A DNA stretch of 64,000 nt from Ga0077527 sp032128415 (GTDB lineage Bacteria; Pseudomonadota; Gammaproteobacteria; Burkholderiales; SG8-41), in contig JAQBGW010000075.1 of the NCBI GenBank assembly GCA_032128415.1, positions 1-64,000 of the forward strand, given 5' to 3'. Position 1 is the first letter of the stretch; every line of letters begins with the position of its first letter. Below the pieces are notes generated by a model. That model saw only the letters and a list, made by a program, of their open reading frames with translations. It did no database searches and had not been told where the DNA came from. This document shows, piece by piece, positions 8,479 through 17,099 of the stretch. Both the position numbers and the translations under genes were made by a program.

Positions 8479-9645
8479 TCAATACGATTTCGGCAAGCCC
8501 AGTACCCGCTCGGCGATGTAACACAAAATCAGCTGCGGACTGACTGGCGCGATGCGGGCAATCATCGCTTCACGGAAATAGCGTTCGACGTGAAATTCTT
8601 TGGCATAACCCATGCCGCCGTGAGTCAGCACGGCAGTCTCGCAAGCCTTGAATCCCGCTTCAGCGGCAAAATATTTAGCGGCATTGGCTTCGGCGCCACA
8701 GGGCTGTCCGGCGTCGTAGAGACTGGCGGCCTTGTAGGTCAGCAGGCTCGCCGCTTCGAGTTCTACCCAGCGCTGGGCCAGCGGATGCTGAATTGCCTGG
8801 TTCTGCCCGATGGGGCGGTCGAATACCACGCGCTCGTTGGCATATTGCGTGGCGCGTTTCAGTGCGGCACGACCCAGTCCGACAGCTTCGGCGGCGACGA
8901 GTATGCGCTCCGGATTGAGTCCGTCGAGGATGTAGCGAAAGCCCTTGCCTTCTTCGCCGATGCGGTCGGCGACGGGCACGCGCAGGCCATCGATGAACAC
9001 CTGATTGGAATCCACGGCTTTGCGGCCCATTTTGTCGATCTCGCGGGCTTCAAATTTGCTGCGGTCGATGTCCGCGTAGAACAGCGTCAGGCCGTCGATG
9101 GGATTGGGAGTCTGCTCAACAGGGGTCGTGCGCGCGAGCAGCAGGATTTTGTTGGCGACTTGGGCTGTGGAAATCCAAACCTTCTGCCCGGAGATCACGT
9201 AATGATCGCCGTCGCGAAGCGCTTTGGTGGTCAGGCGAGCGGTGTTGAGTCCTGAACTGGGTTCAGTGACGCCGAAGCAGGCTTTGTCATGTCCCGCAAT
9301 CAGCGGCGGCAGCCAGCGCGCCTGCTGTTCAGCGGAGGCGTAAAGCACCACCGGGTGCAGGCCGAAAATATTCATGTGTATTGCCGAAGCACCGGAGAAT
9401 CCGGCGCCAGACCCGGCAATGGTCTCCATCATCAAGGCAGCTTCGGTAATGCCGAGACCGCTACCGCCGTGTTTTTCGGGCATGGCGATGCCGAGCCAGC
9501 CGTCGGCGGCGATGGCCGCATGAAATTCATGCGGGAAGCCGCCGTCCCGGTCTTTCTGCAGCCAGTAGCTGTCGTCAAATCGACTGCATACCCGTGCCAC
9601 CGCATCGCGGATCGCGCGTTGTTCTTCGCTGAATGAAAAATCCAC
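8479..9645 (-). CDS. Acyl-CoA dehydrogenase
   Basis: The 388-residue flavoprotein is of normal family length. Recognisable blocks include DFSFSEEQRAIRDAV at the N-terminus, the FAD/substrate region CFGVTEPSSGLNT, and the C-terminal helical domain with THGGMGYAKEFHVERYFR. It should oxidise an acyl-CoA to the 2-enoyl-CoA and pass electrons to ETF. The start is a GTG at 9645. It is the last gene of a three-gene minus-strand operon, 21 bases after the CoA transferase stop, and could process the CoA ester that enzyme makes. Confidence 0.92.
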   Translation of the reverse strand: MDFSFSEEQRAIRDAVARVCSRFDDSYWLQKDRDGGFPHEFHAAIAADGWLGIAMPEKHGGSGLGITEAALMMETIAGSGAGFSGASAIHMNIFGLHPVVLYASAEQQARWLPPLIAGHDKACFGVTEPSSGLNTARLTTKALRDGDHYVISGQKVWISTAQVANKILLLARTTPVEQTPNPIDGLTLFYADIDRSKFEAREIDKMGRKAVDSNQVFIDGLRVPVADRIGEEGKGFRYILDGLNPERILVAAEAVGLGRAALKRATQYANERVVFDRPIGQNQAIQHPLAQRWVELEAASLLTYKAASLYDAGQPCGAEANAAKYFAAEAGFKACETAVLTHGGMGYAKEFHVERYFREAMIARIAPVSPQLILCYIAERVLGLPKSY

Positions 9646-9666
9646 GGCCGTGTATTAGTCAGACAA

Positions 9667-10899
9667 TCAGGCGGGCAGTGCGGTAATGCCGGCGGTGGCG
9701 AGGGCGTGTATTTCATCGTCACGGTATCCCACCGCACGCAGCACTTCCATGCCATGTTCGCCGAGACGCGGTGCGCCGCATTGCGGCGCTGGCGGCGTGC
9801 GTGACCATTGCGTGGCGCTGCGTGTGGTGCGCAAGCGGCCCTCGCTGGGATGGTCTTCCATGGCGACAAAACCGGTGGCAGAAAGATGTTCATCGGTAAT
9901 GACATCCTCGATGCTGTTCATGCGTGATACCGGGATATCAGCTTCCTGCAACGCTGCCAGCCACTCGTCTGTAGTGCGTTTGAGCATTTCGCCGGCAACG
10001 AAAGCGTAGGCTTCGTCAATGCGGCTGGATCGGTTTTCGTGAGTATTGAAGCGGGTATCGCTCCGGTAAAGATCTTCGCGTCCGATCAAGCTGAAAAAAC
10101 TTTGCCATTGCTTGTCGTTGTACATCAGTACACAGATATGGCCGTCGCGAGTGCGGAATGGCTTACGGTGCTGCGCCAACACGCGGGCGTAACCAGCTTC
10201 GCCAATTGGTGGCTCGAAAGTGTGACCACCAAAATGATCGCCAAGAATCATCTGGCTCATGCATTCGAACATTGGCACTTCGACGGCTTGACCTTTGCCG
10301 GTGCGTTCGCGGTGATACAGCGCGGTGGTCATGGCATAGACCGCGTGCAAACCAACAATGCGGTCGGCCAGCGTCGCCGGCATGTAGCGGGGTTCCGTGG
10401 CTCCTGACTGTTGTAGCAGCCACGGCAATCCCGACATGCCCTGGATCAGATCGTCATAGGCGGGACGCGCAGCGTAGGGGCCTTGCTGGCCGAAACCATG
10501 GGCACCGACGTAGATGATTCGCGGGTTAACGGCAGCCACAGCTGCGTAATCCAGTTGTAGCCTCTGCATCGCCTGCGGACGGATGTTGTAGATCAATACG
10601 TCGGCTTTTGCGGCAATACGCAGCAGAGCATCGCGCCCGGCCGGCTGTTTCAAATCCAGCACGATGCTTTTTTTATTGCGGTTCAGATGCAGGAATAGGT
10701 GTCCCATGCCGCGATTTTTCATGGGGCCGACATGACGCACATTATCGCCGCCGGGCGCTTCAACCTTGATAACGGTCGCACCCAGATCACCCATGATCTG
10801 GGTTGCATAAGGACCCATGACCACCGTGGTCAGATCGACCACGGTGATGTCTGACAGCGGACCGCTCACCGACTGCGCATTCTGGCCGGAATGACGCAA
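9667..10899 (-). CDS. Family III CoA-transferase (CaiB/BaiF type)
   Basis: The 410-residue protein begins GPLSDITVVDLTTVVMGPYATQ, the typical nucleotide-fold start of family III CoA-transferases. The catalytic Asp lies in RPAYDDLIQGMSGL. These enzymes move CoA between acyl-CoA and a free carboxylic acid. The gene start overlaps the end of the upstream RraA-type gene by 34 bases, so the two are probably co-translated. The acid used is unknown; the neighbours suggest a small organic acid pathway. Confidence 0.92.
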   Translation of the reverse strand: MRHSGQNAQSVSGPLSDITVVDLTTVVMGPYATQIMGDLGATVIKVEAPGGDNVRHVGPMKNRGMGHLFLHLNRNKKSIVLDLKQPAGRDALLRIAAKADVLIYNIRPQAMQRLQLDYAAVAAVNPRIIYVGAHGFGQQGPYAARPAYDDLIQGMSGLPWLLQQSGATEPRYMPATLADRIVGLHAVYAMTTALYHRERTGKGQAVEVPMFECMSQMILGDHFGGHTFEPPIGEAGYARVLAQHRKPFRTRDGHICVLMYNDKQWQSFFSLIGREDLYRSDTRFNTHENRSSRIDEAYAFVAGEMLKRTTDEWLAALQEADIPVSRMNSIEDVITDEHLSATGFVAMEDHPSEGRLRTTRSATQWSRTPPAPQCGAPRLGEHGMEVLRAVGYRDDEIHALATAGITALPA

Positions 10900-11564
10900 C
10901 CTTTGGCGCGCAACGCCTCATCAACCCAACGCCGATCAACTTTGCCCTTGCCGCGGATGGCTTTCAGCAGGGCAGCCTCCTTTTTTGCCTGCGCCAACGC
11001 CAGCGCGATGGTTTCTGCAGCCAGGGCCTGTGGCAGCGCCAGCAGGCCGTCATCGTCGCCGATAATGAGGTCACCGGGGTTCACCACGGCATCGCCGATG
11101 ACTACGGGCACATTGATTTCACCGGGGCCGTTTTTGTACGGGCCGCGATGAGTGACGCTGCTGGCATAGACAGGAAAAGAGGACAACGCCAGAGCATCGG
11201 CATCGCGGATTGCGCCGTCGATGACCATGCCCGCAACTCCATTGCGCTCCGCCAGCGAAGACATGATTTCGCCGATGATCGCCTGGGTGTTGATGCCGCC
11301 GGCGTCGACTACGATCACGTCGCCGGGACGGGCGATATCGATGGCTTTATGCACCATCAAATTGTCTCCGGGACCGACCTTGACTGTCAGCGCTGTGCCG
11401 ACCAGCTTGCCGCCCCTGTGGCAGGGCCACAAATCCGGGCCGATGGCATGCAGGCGGTGCATGTTGTCGCTCAAGTGCGCAGTAGCGATCTTGCGCAGTG
11501 CGGCGATGATTTTAGGTGAAGCTTGCGGGGCAAAAGGCAATATGCGGAAACCGATGGGGGCCAT
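10866..11564 (-). CDS. RraA-family aldolase/decarboxylase
   Basis: The 232-residue protein has the RraA fold signatures ARPGDVIVVDAGG and DGAIRDADAL, the latter supplying the Arg-Asp pair used in 4-hydroxy-4-methyl-2-oxoglutarate aldolases and oxaloacetate decarboxylases. True RraA (RNase E inhibitor) is shorter, so an enzymatic role is preferred. I chose ATG 11564; an upstream in-frame start at 11606 adds 14 unconserved residues. It heads the operon with the CoA transferase and acyl-CoA dehydrogenase. Confidence 0.86.
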   Translation of the reverse strand: MAPIGFRILPFAPQASPKIIAALRKIATAHLSDNMHRLHAIGPDLWPCHRGGKLVGTALTVKVGPGDNLMVHKAIDIARPGDVIVVDAGGINTQAIIGEIMSSLAERNGVAGMVIDGAIRDADALALSSFPVYASSVTHRGPYKNGPGEINVPVVIGDAVVNPGDLIIGDDDGLLALPQALAAETIALALAQAKKEAALLKAIRGKGKVDRRWVDEALRAKGCVIPARMRSR

Positions 11565-11678
11565 GATGTGAAAACCGGAAGATTGTAGGGACGCGTATCG
11601 TAACATCCAAGGTGGAAATCATGGTCCGCGTGCTAGAATTCGCACCGTATCCGCCGTAGCACGACGACTGATTGTGAC

Positions 11679-11744
11679 GGGCGAGATCAATTGGGCGAGA
11701 TCAACTGGCAAGATCAACAGGCAAGATCAACGGGCGAAATCGCC
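11679..11744 (+). repeat. 13-14 base tandem repeat upstream of surE
   Basis: Two 14-base units (11679-11692 and 11693-11706, GGGCGAGATCAAYT) are followed by two 13-base units (11707-11719 and 11720-11732, GGCAAGATCAACR) and a decayed fifth unit. Every full unit keeps the core GATCAA. The array ends 27 bases before the surE start. It lies in a non-coding gap and looks like slippage-type repeat growth. Confidence 0.75.
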
Positions 11745-11770
11745 ATTACGAAGACGGTTACTCCCACAGC

Positions 11771-12520
11771 GTGCGCATACTGCTTAGCAACGACGACGGA
11801 TATTTTGCGCCGGGCCTGATCGCTCTCGAACAGGCGCTTGCGGCACTCGGCACGGTGACTGTGGTGGCGCCTGAGCGTGACCGCAGCGGCGCCAGTAATT
11901 CCCTCACACTAGACCGGCCGCTGAACGTACGGCGCGCGGGCAATGGTTATTTCCACGTCAACGGCACGCCCACCGATTGCGTACACCTGGCAGTAACAGG
12001 ATTGCTGCCGGAGTTGCCGGATGTCGTGGTCTCGGGTATCAATCACGGTGCCAATATGGGCGACGACACCATCTATTCCGGCACCGTGGCTGCGGCGACG
12101 GAAGGTTTTCTGCTCGGCATTCCTTCAATAGCAATTTCTCTGGTGGCTGCCGGACAGGATCATTTTGATACGGCAGCGCGTGTTGCCGCTGATCTGGTTG
12201 CACGGTTTGCACGGCATCAATTCGAACAGCCGGTGCTGCTCAATGTGAATGTGCCCGATGTACCCTATGACCAATTACAAGGTGTACGGACGACCCGTTT
12301 GGGCAAGCGCCACAAGGCCGAGCCGGTAGTGCGTGCCGCTACGCCGCGTGGTGAGACCGTGTACTGGATTGGCGCAGCGGGCAATGCCCAGGACGCTGGT
12401 GAAGGCACGGACTTCCACGCCGTCGCTGCGCATTACGTATCAGTCACGCCGCTGCAAGTGGATCTGACGCGATTTGCGCAGATGGAACCGGTATCGCGTT
12501 GGCTGGGTCTGAGCACGTGA
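11771..12520 (+). CDS. surE: 5'/3'-nucleotidase SurE
   Basis: SurE is a metal-dependent phosphatase acting on nucleoside monophosphates and short polyphosphates. The 249-residue protein begins RILLSNDDGYFAPG with the paired Asp metal ligands, then shows VVAPERDRSGASNSLT, NGTPTDCVHLA and VVSGINHGANMGDD. The GTG start at 11771 gives the correct family N-terminus. Its stop overlaps the pcm GTG start by four bases. The surE-pcm-nlpD order is a known stationary-phase and stress module. Confidence 0.97.
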   Translation: MRILLSNDDGYFAPGLIALEQALAALGTVTVVAPERDRSGASNSLTLDRPLNVRRAGNGYFHVNGTPTDCVHLAVTGLLPELPDVVVSGINHGANMGDDTIYSGTVAAATEGFLLGIPSIAISLVAAGQDHFDTAARVAADLVARFARHQFEQPVLLNVNVPDVPYDQLQGVRTTRLGKRHKAEPVVRAATPRGETVYWIGAAGNAQDAGEGTDFHAVAAHYVSVTPLQVDLTRFAQMEPVSRWLGLST

Positions 12521-13176
12521 ACGCAGCAAATTCAGGTATTGGTATGACTTCGCAGCGCACGCGCATGCGGATGGTTGAGCGCCTGCGCACGCAGGGGATA
12601 CGCGACGAGGTCATACTGGACACGATGGGAGAGGTGCCGCGCCATATTTTTGTGGACGAGGCGTTGGCCAGCCGCGCTTACGAAGATATGGCCTTACCGC
12701 TGGGGTTTGGTCAGACCATATCCAGTCCGTACACCGTGGCGCGCATGCTGGAACTGCTGCGTAGCGGAGGTCCATTGGGCAAGGTGCTGGAGATTGGCAC
12801 CGGCTGCGGATATCAGGCGGCAGTATTGTCACGTCTGGCGCGAGAGGTGTACTCCATGGAACGACTTGCACCGTTATTGACCAAGGCGCGGCGGCATTTG
12901 CGCGATGCCCGTGCGCACAATGTGCGCGTGCGCAACGCCGACGGCAACATGGGTATGCCGGAACATGCGCCGTTTGACGGCATTGTGGTGGCTGCGGCAG
13001 CGAACCACGTGCCGCAACCACTGCTCGATCAACTGGCCGTGGGTGGTAAGATCATTATTCCCATGACGCACCAGGGAAAACAGTCGTTGCATGTCATCGA
13101 AAGAACTGCACAAGGTTATGCTGATCGCAAAGTGGAAGATGCCCGATTTGTTCCGCTGCTGCCCGGTGTCGGCTGA
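12517..13176 (+). CDS. pcm: Protein-L-isoaspartate O-methyltransferase
   Basis: Pcm methylates L-isoaspartyl residues in aged proteins so they can be repaired. The 219-residue product has the family N-terminus SGIGMTSQRTRMRMVERL and the SAM-binding motif VLEIGTGCGYQAAVL near residues 87-101. I chose GTG 12517, which forms a GTGA overlap with surE and keeps the conserved SGIG; ATG 12544 is the alternative. nlpD begins directly after. Confidence 0.94.
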   Translation: MNAANSGIGMTSQRTRMRMVERLRTQGIRDEVILDTMGEVPRHIFVDEALASRAYEDMALPLGFGQTISSPYTVARMLELLRSGGPLGKVLEIGTGCGYQAAVLSRLAREVYSMERLAPLLTKARRHLRDARAHNVRVRNADGNMGMPEHAPFDGIVVAAAANHVPQPLLDQLAVGGKIIIPMTHQGKQSLHVIERTAQGYADRKVEDARFVPLLPGVG

Positions 13177-13180
13177 CCGG

Positions 13181-14113
13181 GTGCATTGCGCCGGATCGCG
13201 TCCGGCGTATGCGGGGAGTGCGATACTGGTTGCTGCTGCACTGATGCTGGGGGGCTGCGTTGCGTCGCGTCCGGCGCCTGTTACCGATCGTTTGCCGTCG
13301 GCTGAATCCACAGCTAGAACGGCTGCTGCACCTGCAGCAACACCATCGCGCGATCCCCGGCATCCCGAGTTCTATACGGTAAAACAGGGCGATACGCTCT
13401 ACAGCATTGCGCTGGAATTCGGTCTCGATTACCGAGAACTCGCGGCATGGAACAGTATTGATCCGACGCGCATCCATGTCGGGCAGCAGTTGCGTCTTGC
13501 GTCGGCCCAGGGTGTGGTGGCATCTCCGCTGCGTACCGCACCGGGCGCGATAGAGTCACAGCCGCTCGGCACTACGCCCCGCGGTGCGACAGCCGGCGGC
13601 GTGCGCGCCGAGCCGCGCGGCGTGCGCGTGCCCTACACCGATCAGGCTTACGCACAAATGTCCGGAGTCAAACCGGAAGCAACTCCCGTCGCGCCGAAAA
13701 CTGAACCGACCGTTCCCGTGAAACCGGCGATTGCAGCAGGCGCCGGCGATGTCGTATGGATCTGGCCGGTCAACGGCAAGGTTCTCAATGCATTCAACGG
13801 GGGATCGAACAAGGGCATCAGCATTGCCGGCAAGCTGAGGCAGCCCATCGTTGCGGCAGCGCAGGGGCTGGTGATTCTCAGCGGTACCGGGATTCGCGGT
13901 CTCGGCAAACTGGTGGTGATCAAGCACAACGAGCAATATCTCAGCGTCTATGCACACAACGACCGATTACTGGTCAAGGAAGGGCAGTCAGTTACACGAG
14001 GCCAGAAAATTGCGGAAATGGGCAGCACGGATACCGATCAGGTGAAGCTGCATTTCGAAATTCGGCGCTTCGGCAAACCGATAGACCCGGCTACCATGCT
14101 ACCCCCGGCCTGA
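13181..14113 (+). CDS. nlpD: NlpD-like LysM/M23 lipoprotein, degenerate peptidase
   Basis: The product is an outer-membrane lipoprotein: hydrophobic segment SAILVAAALM with lipobox LGGC and lipidated Cys26. A LysM peptidoglycan-binding domain covers about residues 61-107, followed by a linker and a C-terminal M23 (LytM) domain. The first metal-binding His of active M23 enzymes is absent (KGISIAGK), as in NlpD, which activates AmiC-type amidases rather than cutting itself. The GTG 13181 start is tentative; in-frame starts inside pcm (13139, 13166) are possible. In many relatives rpoS follows; here it does not. Confidence 0.88.
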   Translation: MHCAGSRPAYAGSAILVAAALMLGGCVASRPAPVTDRLPSAESTARTAAAPAATPSRDPRHPEFYTVKQGDTLYSIALEFGLDYRELAAWNSIDPTRIHVGQQLRLASAQGVVASPLRTAPGAIESQPLGTTPRGATAGGVRAEPRGVRVPYTDQAYAQMSGVKPEATPVAPKTEPTVPVKPAIAAGAGDVVWIWPVNGKVLNAFNGGSNKGISIAGKLRQPIVAAAQGLVILSGTGIRGLGKLVVIKHNEQYLSVYAHNDRLLVKEGQSVTRGQKIAEMGSTDTDQVKLHFEIRRFGKPIDPATMLPPA

Positions 14114-14140
14114 GCGCTGTCTCCACTCTATAGATAATTG

Positions 14141-14171
14141 TAACTCGTTGTTTTTATTGTTTATTTATAGA
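14141..14171 (+). repeat. AT-rich IHF-like element, copy 2
   Basis: TAACTCGTTGTTTTTATTGT, with core 14141-14153 differing from the IHF consensus at one base (TTGTTT). It lies between the convergent nlpD and tgpA genes and overlaps the last codons and stop of tgpA. Confidence 0.6.
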
Positions 14172-16139
14172 AAATGCACGTATGCGCTGCTGTAATTCCC
14201 GCAGCGCGGCAGCGGCTGATTCACCGCCGTAACGCAAAGCGGCATAGCGCTTGCTGATATCGATGATGTCGGCGGCATGCGCAGGCGCACGCTGCGCAGC
14301 GCGCTCGGCAAATGACAGCGGGCCTTCTGCAGGGTCGCGACTAACGCCGCGGCGGGCGAGCTTGCGACAGAAGCGGTCGTAAGCAGCCTTCACCGCGTCG
14401 GCATGCGCCGACCGCAATTCACGCAGCGCGAGCAGTGCGCCGATCAGCACCGCTACGCCGGTACAAATCAACAGTAGCACTGCCAGCGAGCGCCAGGTTG
14501 CATCGCTGAACCCGATCTGTGACAGGAATAGTCGCTGCCGGTCCGGGCTGTAGCCAAGCACCCATTGATTCCAGTTGTAGGTTACGGAATCCCATGCGAG
14601 TCGCATTCGCTGCAGATATTCGAAATTACCGCGCACGAACATTGGTAATGGATCGCTCAACGGTAATGCTGATGCGATGCCGCGCTCAACGCGCGTTGGC
14701 GACACGGCAGCGGTAGGGTCTATGCGCGTCCATCCGGTGTCGGGGAACCAGACTTCCGTCCAGGCATGGGCATCGGCCTGGCGCACCAGAATGTACTCAC
14801 CGACGGGATTTATTTCGCCGCCGAGATAACCGGTGACCACGCGGGCCGGAATACCTGCAGCGCGCATCAGCACGGTGAATGCCGACGCATAATGTTCACA
14901 AAACCCGCTGCGCGTGTTGAACAAAAAATTATCGACCGGGTGATCATCGAGCAGCAGTGGCGGCGACAGCGTGTAAAAGAACTTGTCGTTGCGAAACCGA
15001 CTCAACACCTCAGCAACCAGATTGCGGTCATCGGGAAACCTTTTGCGCAATTCCTGCGCATATTGCAGAGTGCGCGGATTGTGATTTTCCGGGAGTCGCA
15101 GGGCTCTTTGCAATATCCTCGGGTCGTCGTCTTTGCCATAGGTGCCCCGGAGCGAAGAGGTCATTTCATAGCGCAGGCGGCTGCGCACCGGCGTCCTGCT
15201 GAGCAATTGCATATCGATGGTAGCGAACGACTTGGGCGGCCGTATGCCCGGAAACTCCAGCGCGAACAGCCAGCGCTTGTTGTGCGGTTCGACCGTCACT
15301 GTGTAGTCAATGGTGGGGCCGCCCGCAGGCAGTTGGGAGGAAATAAAAGGCAGTCGGGGTGCGGTCCACGTCCTGCCGTCGTAGTTCCATAACACCGGAC
15401 CGCGCCAGTACAGATCGCGGGGTTCAGGAATTTTTCCGCGGAACGCTGCGCGAAAAGCTACCGCGTCTGACAGGATTAGACTGTTCAGACTGCCCGGGCT
15501 CATGTTGTCGGACAAGCCGCTCAGCCCGGCATAGGCGTCTTGCGGCAACCCCCACAGCGGTCCCTGGATGCGCGGAAAGAGCAAAAACAGCACCAGCATC
15601 AGCGGCAATGCCTGCAGCAGCAAAGTGCCGGCGCGTTTTACCGGATGGCGCCATCCGGGCCAGACACCCGTGTACTGCAGACTGATCAATGTCGTCATCA
15701 ACAGCCATGCGCACCCCAGCATGTACAAACCGGTGGGTATGGTCTGCGAATGCAGGAAATTCGTTATCAGCAGGAAACAGCCGAGAAAACCTAACAACAT
15801 GCCATCGCGCTGAGTGCGTGTCTCCAGCAGTTTCAGCGCCAACATGATCAACAGCAACACAACGCCCGCTTCGCGTCCGAACAACGTCCGGTATTGCAGC
15901 AACACACCGGCGGAGGCGCTGATCGCGACGATGATCAACAGCCATTTCGCCGGCGACGGCAGGCGCAGATGTGCCCGGTACAGCCGCCACCCGATGAGAA
16001 TGATGATTAACGACGAAATCCACAGCGGCAGGCGCAGCAAGTGCGGCAGACTGATCAGCACAAAAGTTGCTGTCAGCCACAATATCGCGCGGCCGCCGAG
16101 TACGCTTGCGCTAAGAGTGGTCGGTAGCAGCAGTGCCAT
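14154..16139 (-). CDS. tgpA: TgpA-type membrane transglutaminase
   Basis: The 661-residue protein has about five or six N-terminal membrane helices (residues 15-200, DUF3488), a periplasmic transglutaminase-like domain and one more membrane helix near 555-580 before a cytoplasmic DUF4129-like tail. The catalytic triad is visible as Cys414 (SGFCEHYAS), His458 (DAHAWTEVW) and Asp474 (RIDPTAAV). The Pseudomonas TgpA homologue is essential for growth. The last residues (SINKQ) and stop are supplied by the AT-rich element. It overlaps the DUF58 gene by 29 bases. Confidence 0.92.
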   Translation of the reverse strand: MALLLPTTLSASVLGGRAILWLTATFVLISLPHLLRLPLWISSLIIILIGWRLYRAHLRLPSPAKWLLIIVAISASAGVLLQYRTLFGREAGVVLLLIMLALKLLETRTQRDGMLLGFLGCFLLITNFLHSQTIPTGLYMLGCAWLLMTTLISLQYTGVWPGWRHPVKRAGTLLLQALPLMLVLFLLFPRIQGPLWGLPQDAYAGLSGLSDNMSPGSLNSLILSDAVAFRAAFRGKIPEPRDLYWRGPVLWNYDGRTWTAPRLPFISSQLPAGGPTIDYTVTVEPHNKRWLFALEFPGIRPPKSFATIDMQLLSRTPVRSRLRYEMTSSLRGTYGKDDDPRILQRALRLPENHNPRTLQYAQELRKRFPDDRNLVAEVLSRFRNDKFFYTLSPPLLLDDHPVDNFLFNTRSGFCEHYASAFTVLMRAAGIPARVVTGYLGGEINPVGEYILVRQADAHAWTEVWFPDTGWTRIDPTAAVSPTRVERGIASALPLSDPLPMFVRGNFEYLQRMRLAWDSVTYNWNQWVLGYSPDRQRLFLSQIGFSDATWRSLAVLLLICTGVAVLIGALLALRELRSAHADAVKAAYDRFCRKLARRGVSRDPAEGPLSFAERAAQRAPAHAADIIDISKRYAALRYGGESAAAALRELQQRIRAFSINKQ

Positions 16140-17082
16140 ACAGGGCCAGTGCGCTCAAACAGGCGGTGCGATGGGCGGCGCCGCTGGCAATCGGCAGCGT
16201 GCAGCCGGGGATGCGCAGGCCGCAGGCCAGCCCGGCGCGATCGGCGTCGAGCACCCACCGCACCAGATGCGACAGGCGTTGTTCGGTGTCGAATCCTTGC
16301 GGCAGTGCATCCCATGCCAGCCACAATTCCGCGTCTGCGCGTCCGGCGAACTGCTTGGTCAGTAGCGTGTCGTCGCGTGCGGCAGCTTTCCAGGCGACGT
16401 GGCGCAGCGAGTCTCCGGAGCGGTAAGGCCGCAGGCCGGCAAATTCATCATAACCCTGGCCGTGCATGCCGCCTTCACCGGCGCCGGAGTCCGGCGCGGG
16501 CAGCGGCAGCGGGGAAATTGCCGGCGCGGGATAAACCAGGCAGCGCACATCAAGGTCGGCGTAAGACCAGGCTCTGAACAGTCCGGTCGGGAAGCGGGTG
16601 AACAGGGTTACCCGATCCGGGCGCAGCCAGCCGCGCCGTGTTGCGCGTACGGCTACGGTAGCGATGGTTTCGCCGGCGGCAGGAACGTCAATGTAATCTG
16701 CGGTCTTCCCGTCGCGTGTCACGCCGATGCTGTAGCGGTCGGCCCGCGTGGTATTGACAACGATGATCTGGAATTGCGCATCCTCGCCGGCAAACACAGA
16801 TTGCACGCGTCCCGGCGAAATACGCAGATGCGCGAGATTGCGAAAAGTGTGGAGCATCGATTGGATTCCAGTCGCGCCGAGTAAAAAGGCGAGGATAAAG
16901 CCCAACGACAGGTCGTAGTTCACCGAGCCGATCAGCATCAGTACGATCACCACGGCAAACAATAATCCCTGGCGCGTCGGCAGAATGAACACCCGACGTT
17001 GCACCAGTACAATGACGCCGCGCTCCGGACCGCGCCACTGGAATATCCTGTTAAGCAGACCGTTTTTCAGTGCAGCGTACAT
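16111..17082 (-). CDS. DUF58 domain protein
   Basis: The 323-residue protein has two membrane helices close together (about residues 40-80) followed by a soluble part with a DUF58 segment at LRPYRSGDSLRHVAWKAAAR, a motif typical of this family. DUF58 proteins resemble von Willebrand A domains and pair with MoxR ATPases. It sits between moxR (17-base gap) and tgpA (overlap), the usual three-gene order, so all three probably act together at the membrane. Its exact role is not known. Confidence 0.92.
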   Translation of the reverse strand: MYAALKNGLLNRIFQWRGPERGVIVLVQRRVFILPTRQGLLFAVVIVLMLIGSVNYDLSLGFILAFLLGATGIQSMLHTFRNLAHLRISPGRVQSVFAGEDAQFQIIVVNTTRADRYSIGVTRDGKTADYIDVPAAGETIATVAVRATRRGWLRPDRVTLFTRFPTGLFRAWSYADLDVRCLVYPAPAISPLPLPAPDSGAGEGGMHGQGYDEFAGLRPYRSGDSLRHVAWKAAARDDTLLTKQFAGRADAELWLAWDALPQGFDTEQRLSHLVRWVLDADRAGLACGLRIPGCTLPIASGAAHRTACLSALALYGTAATDHS

Positions 17083-17099
17083 CGTGACAGTCCCGTAGG

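Noticed and set aside
11679..11744. Repeat array upstream of surE considered as a CRISPR
   Set aside because: The units are directly adjacent without spacers, too short, and there are no cas genes.
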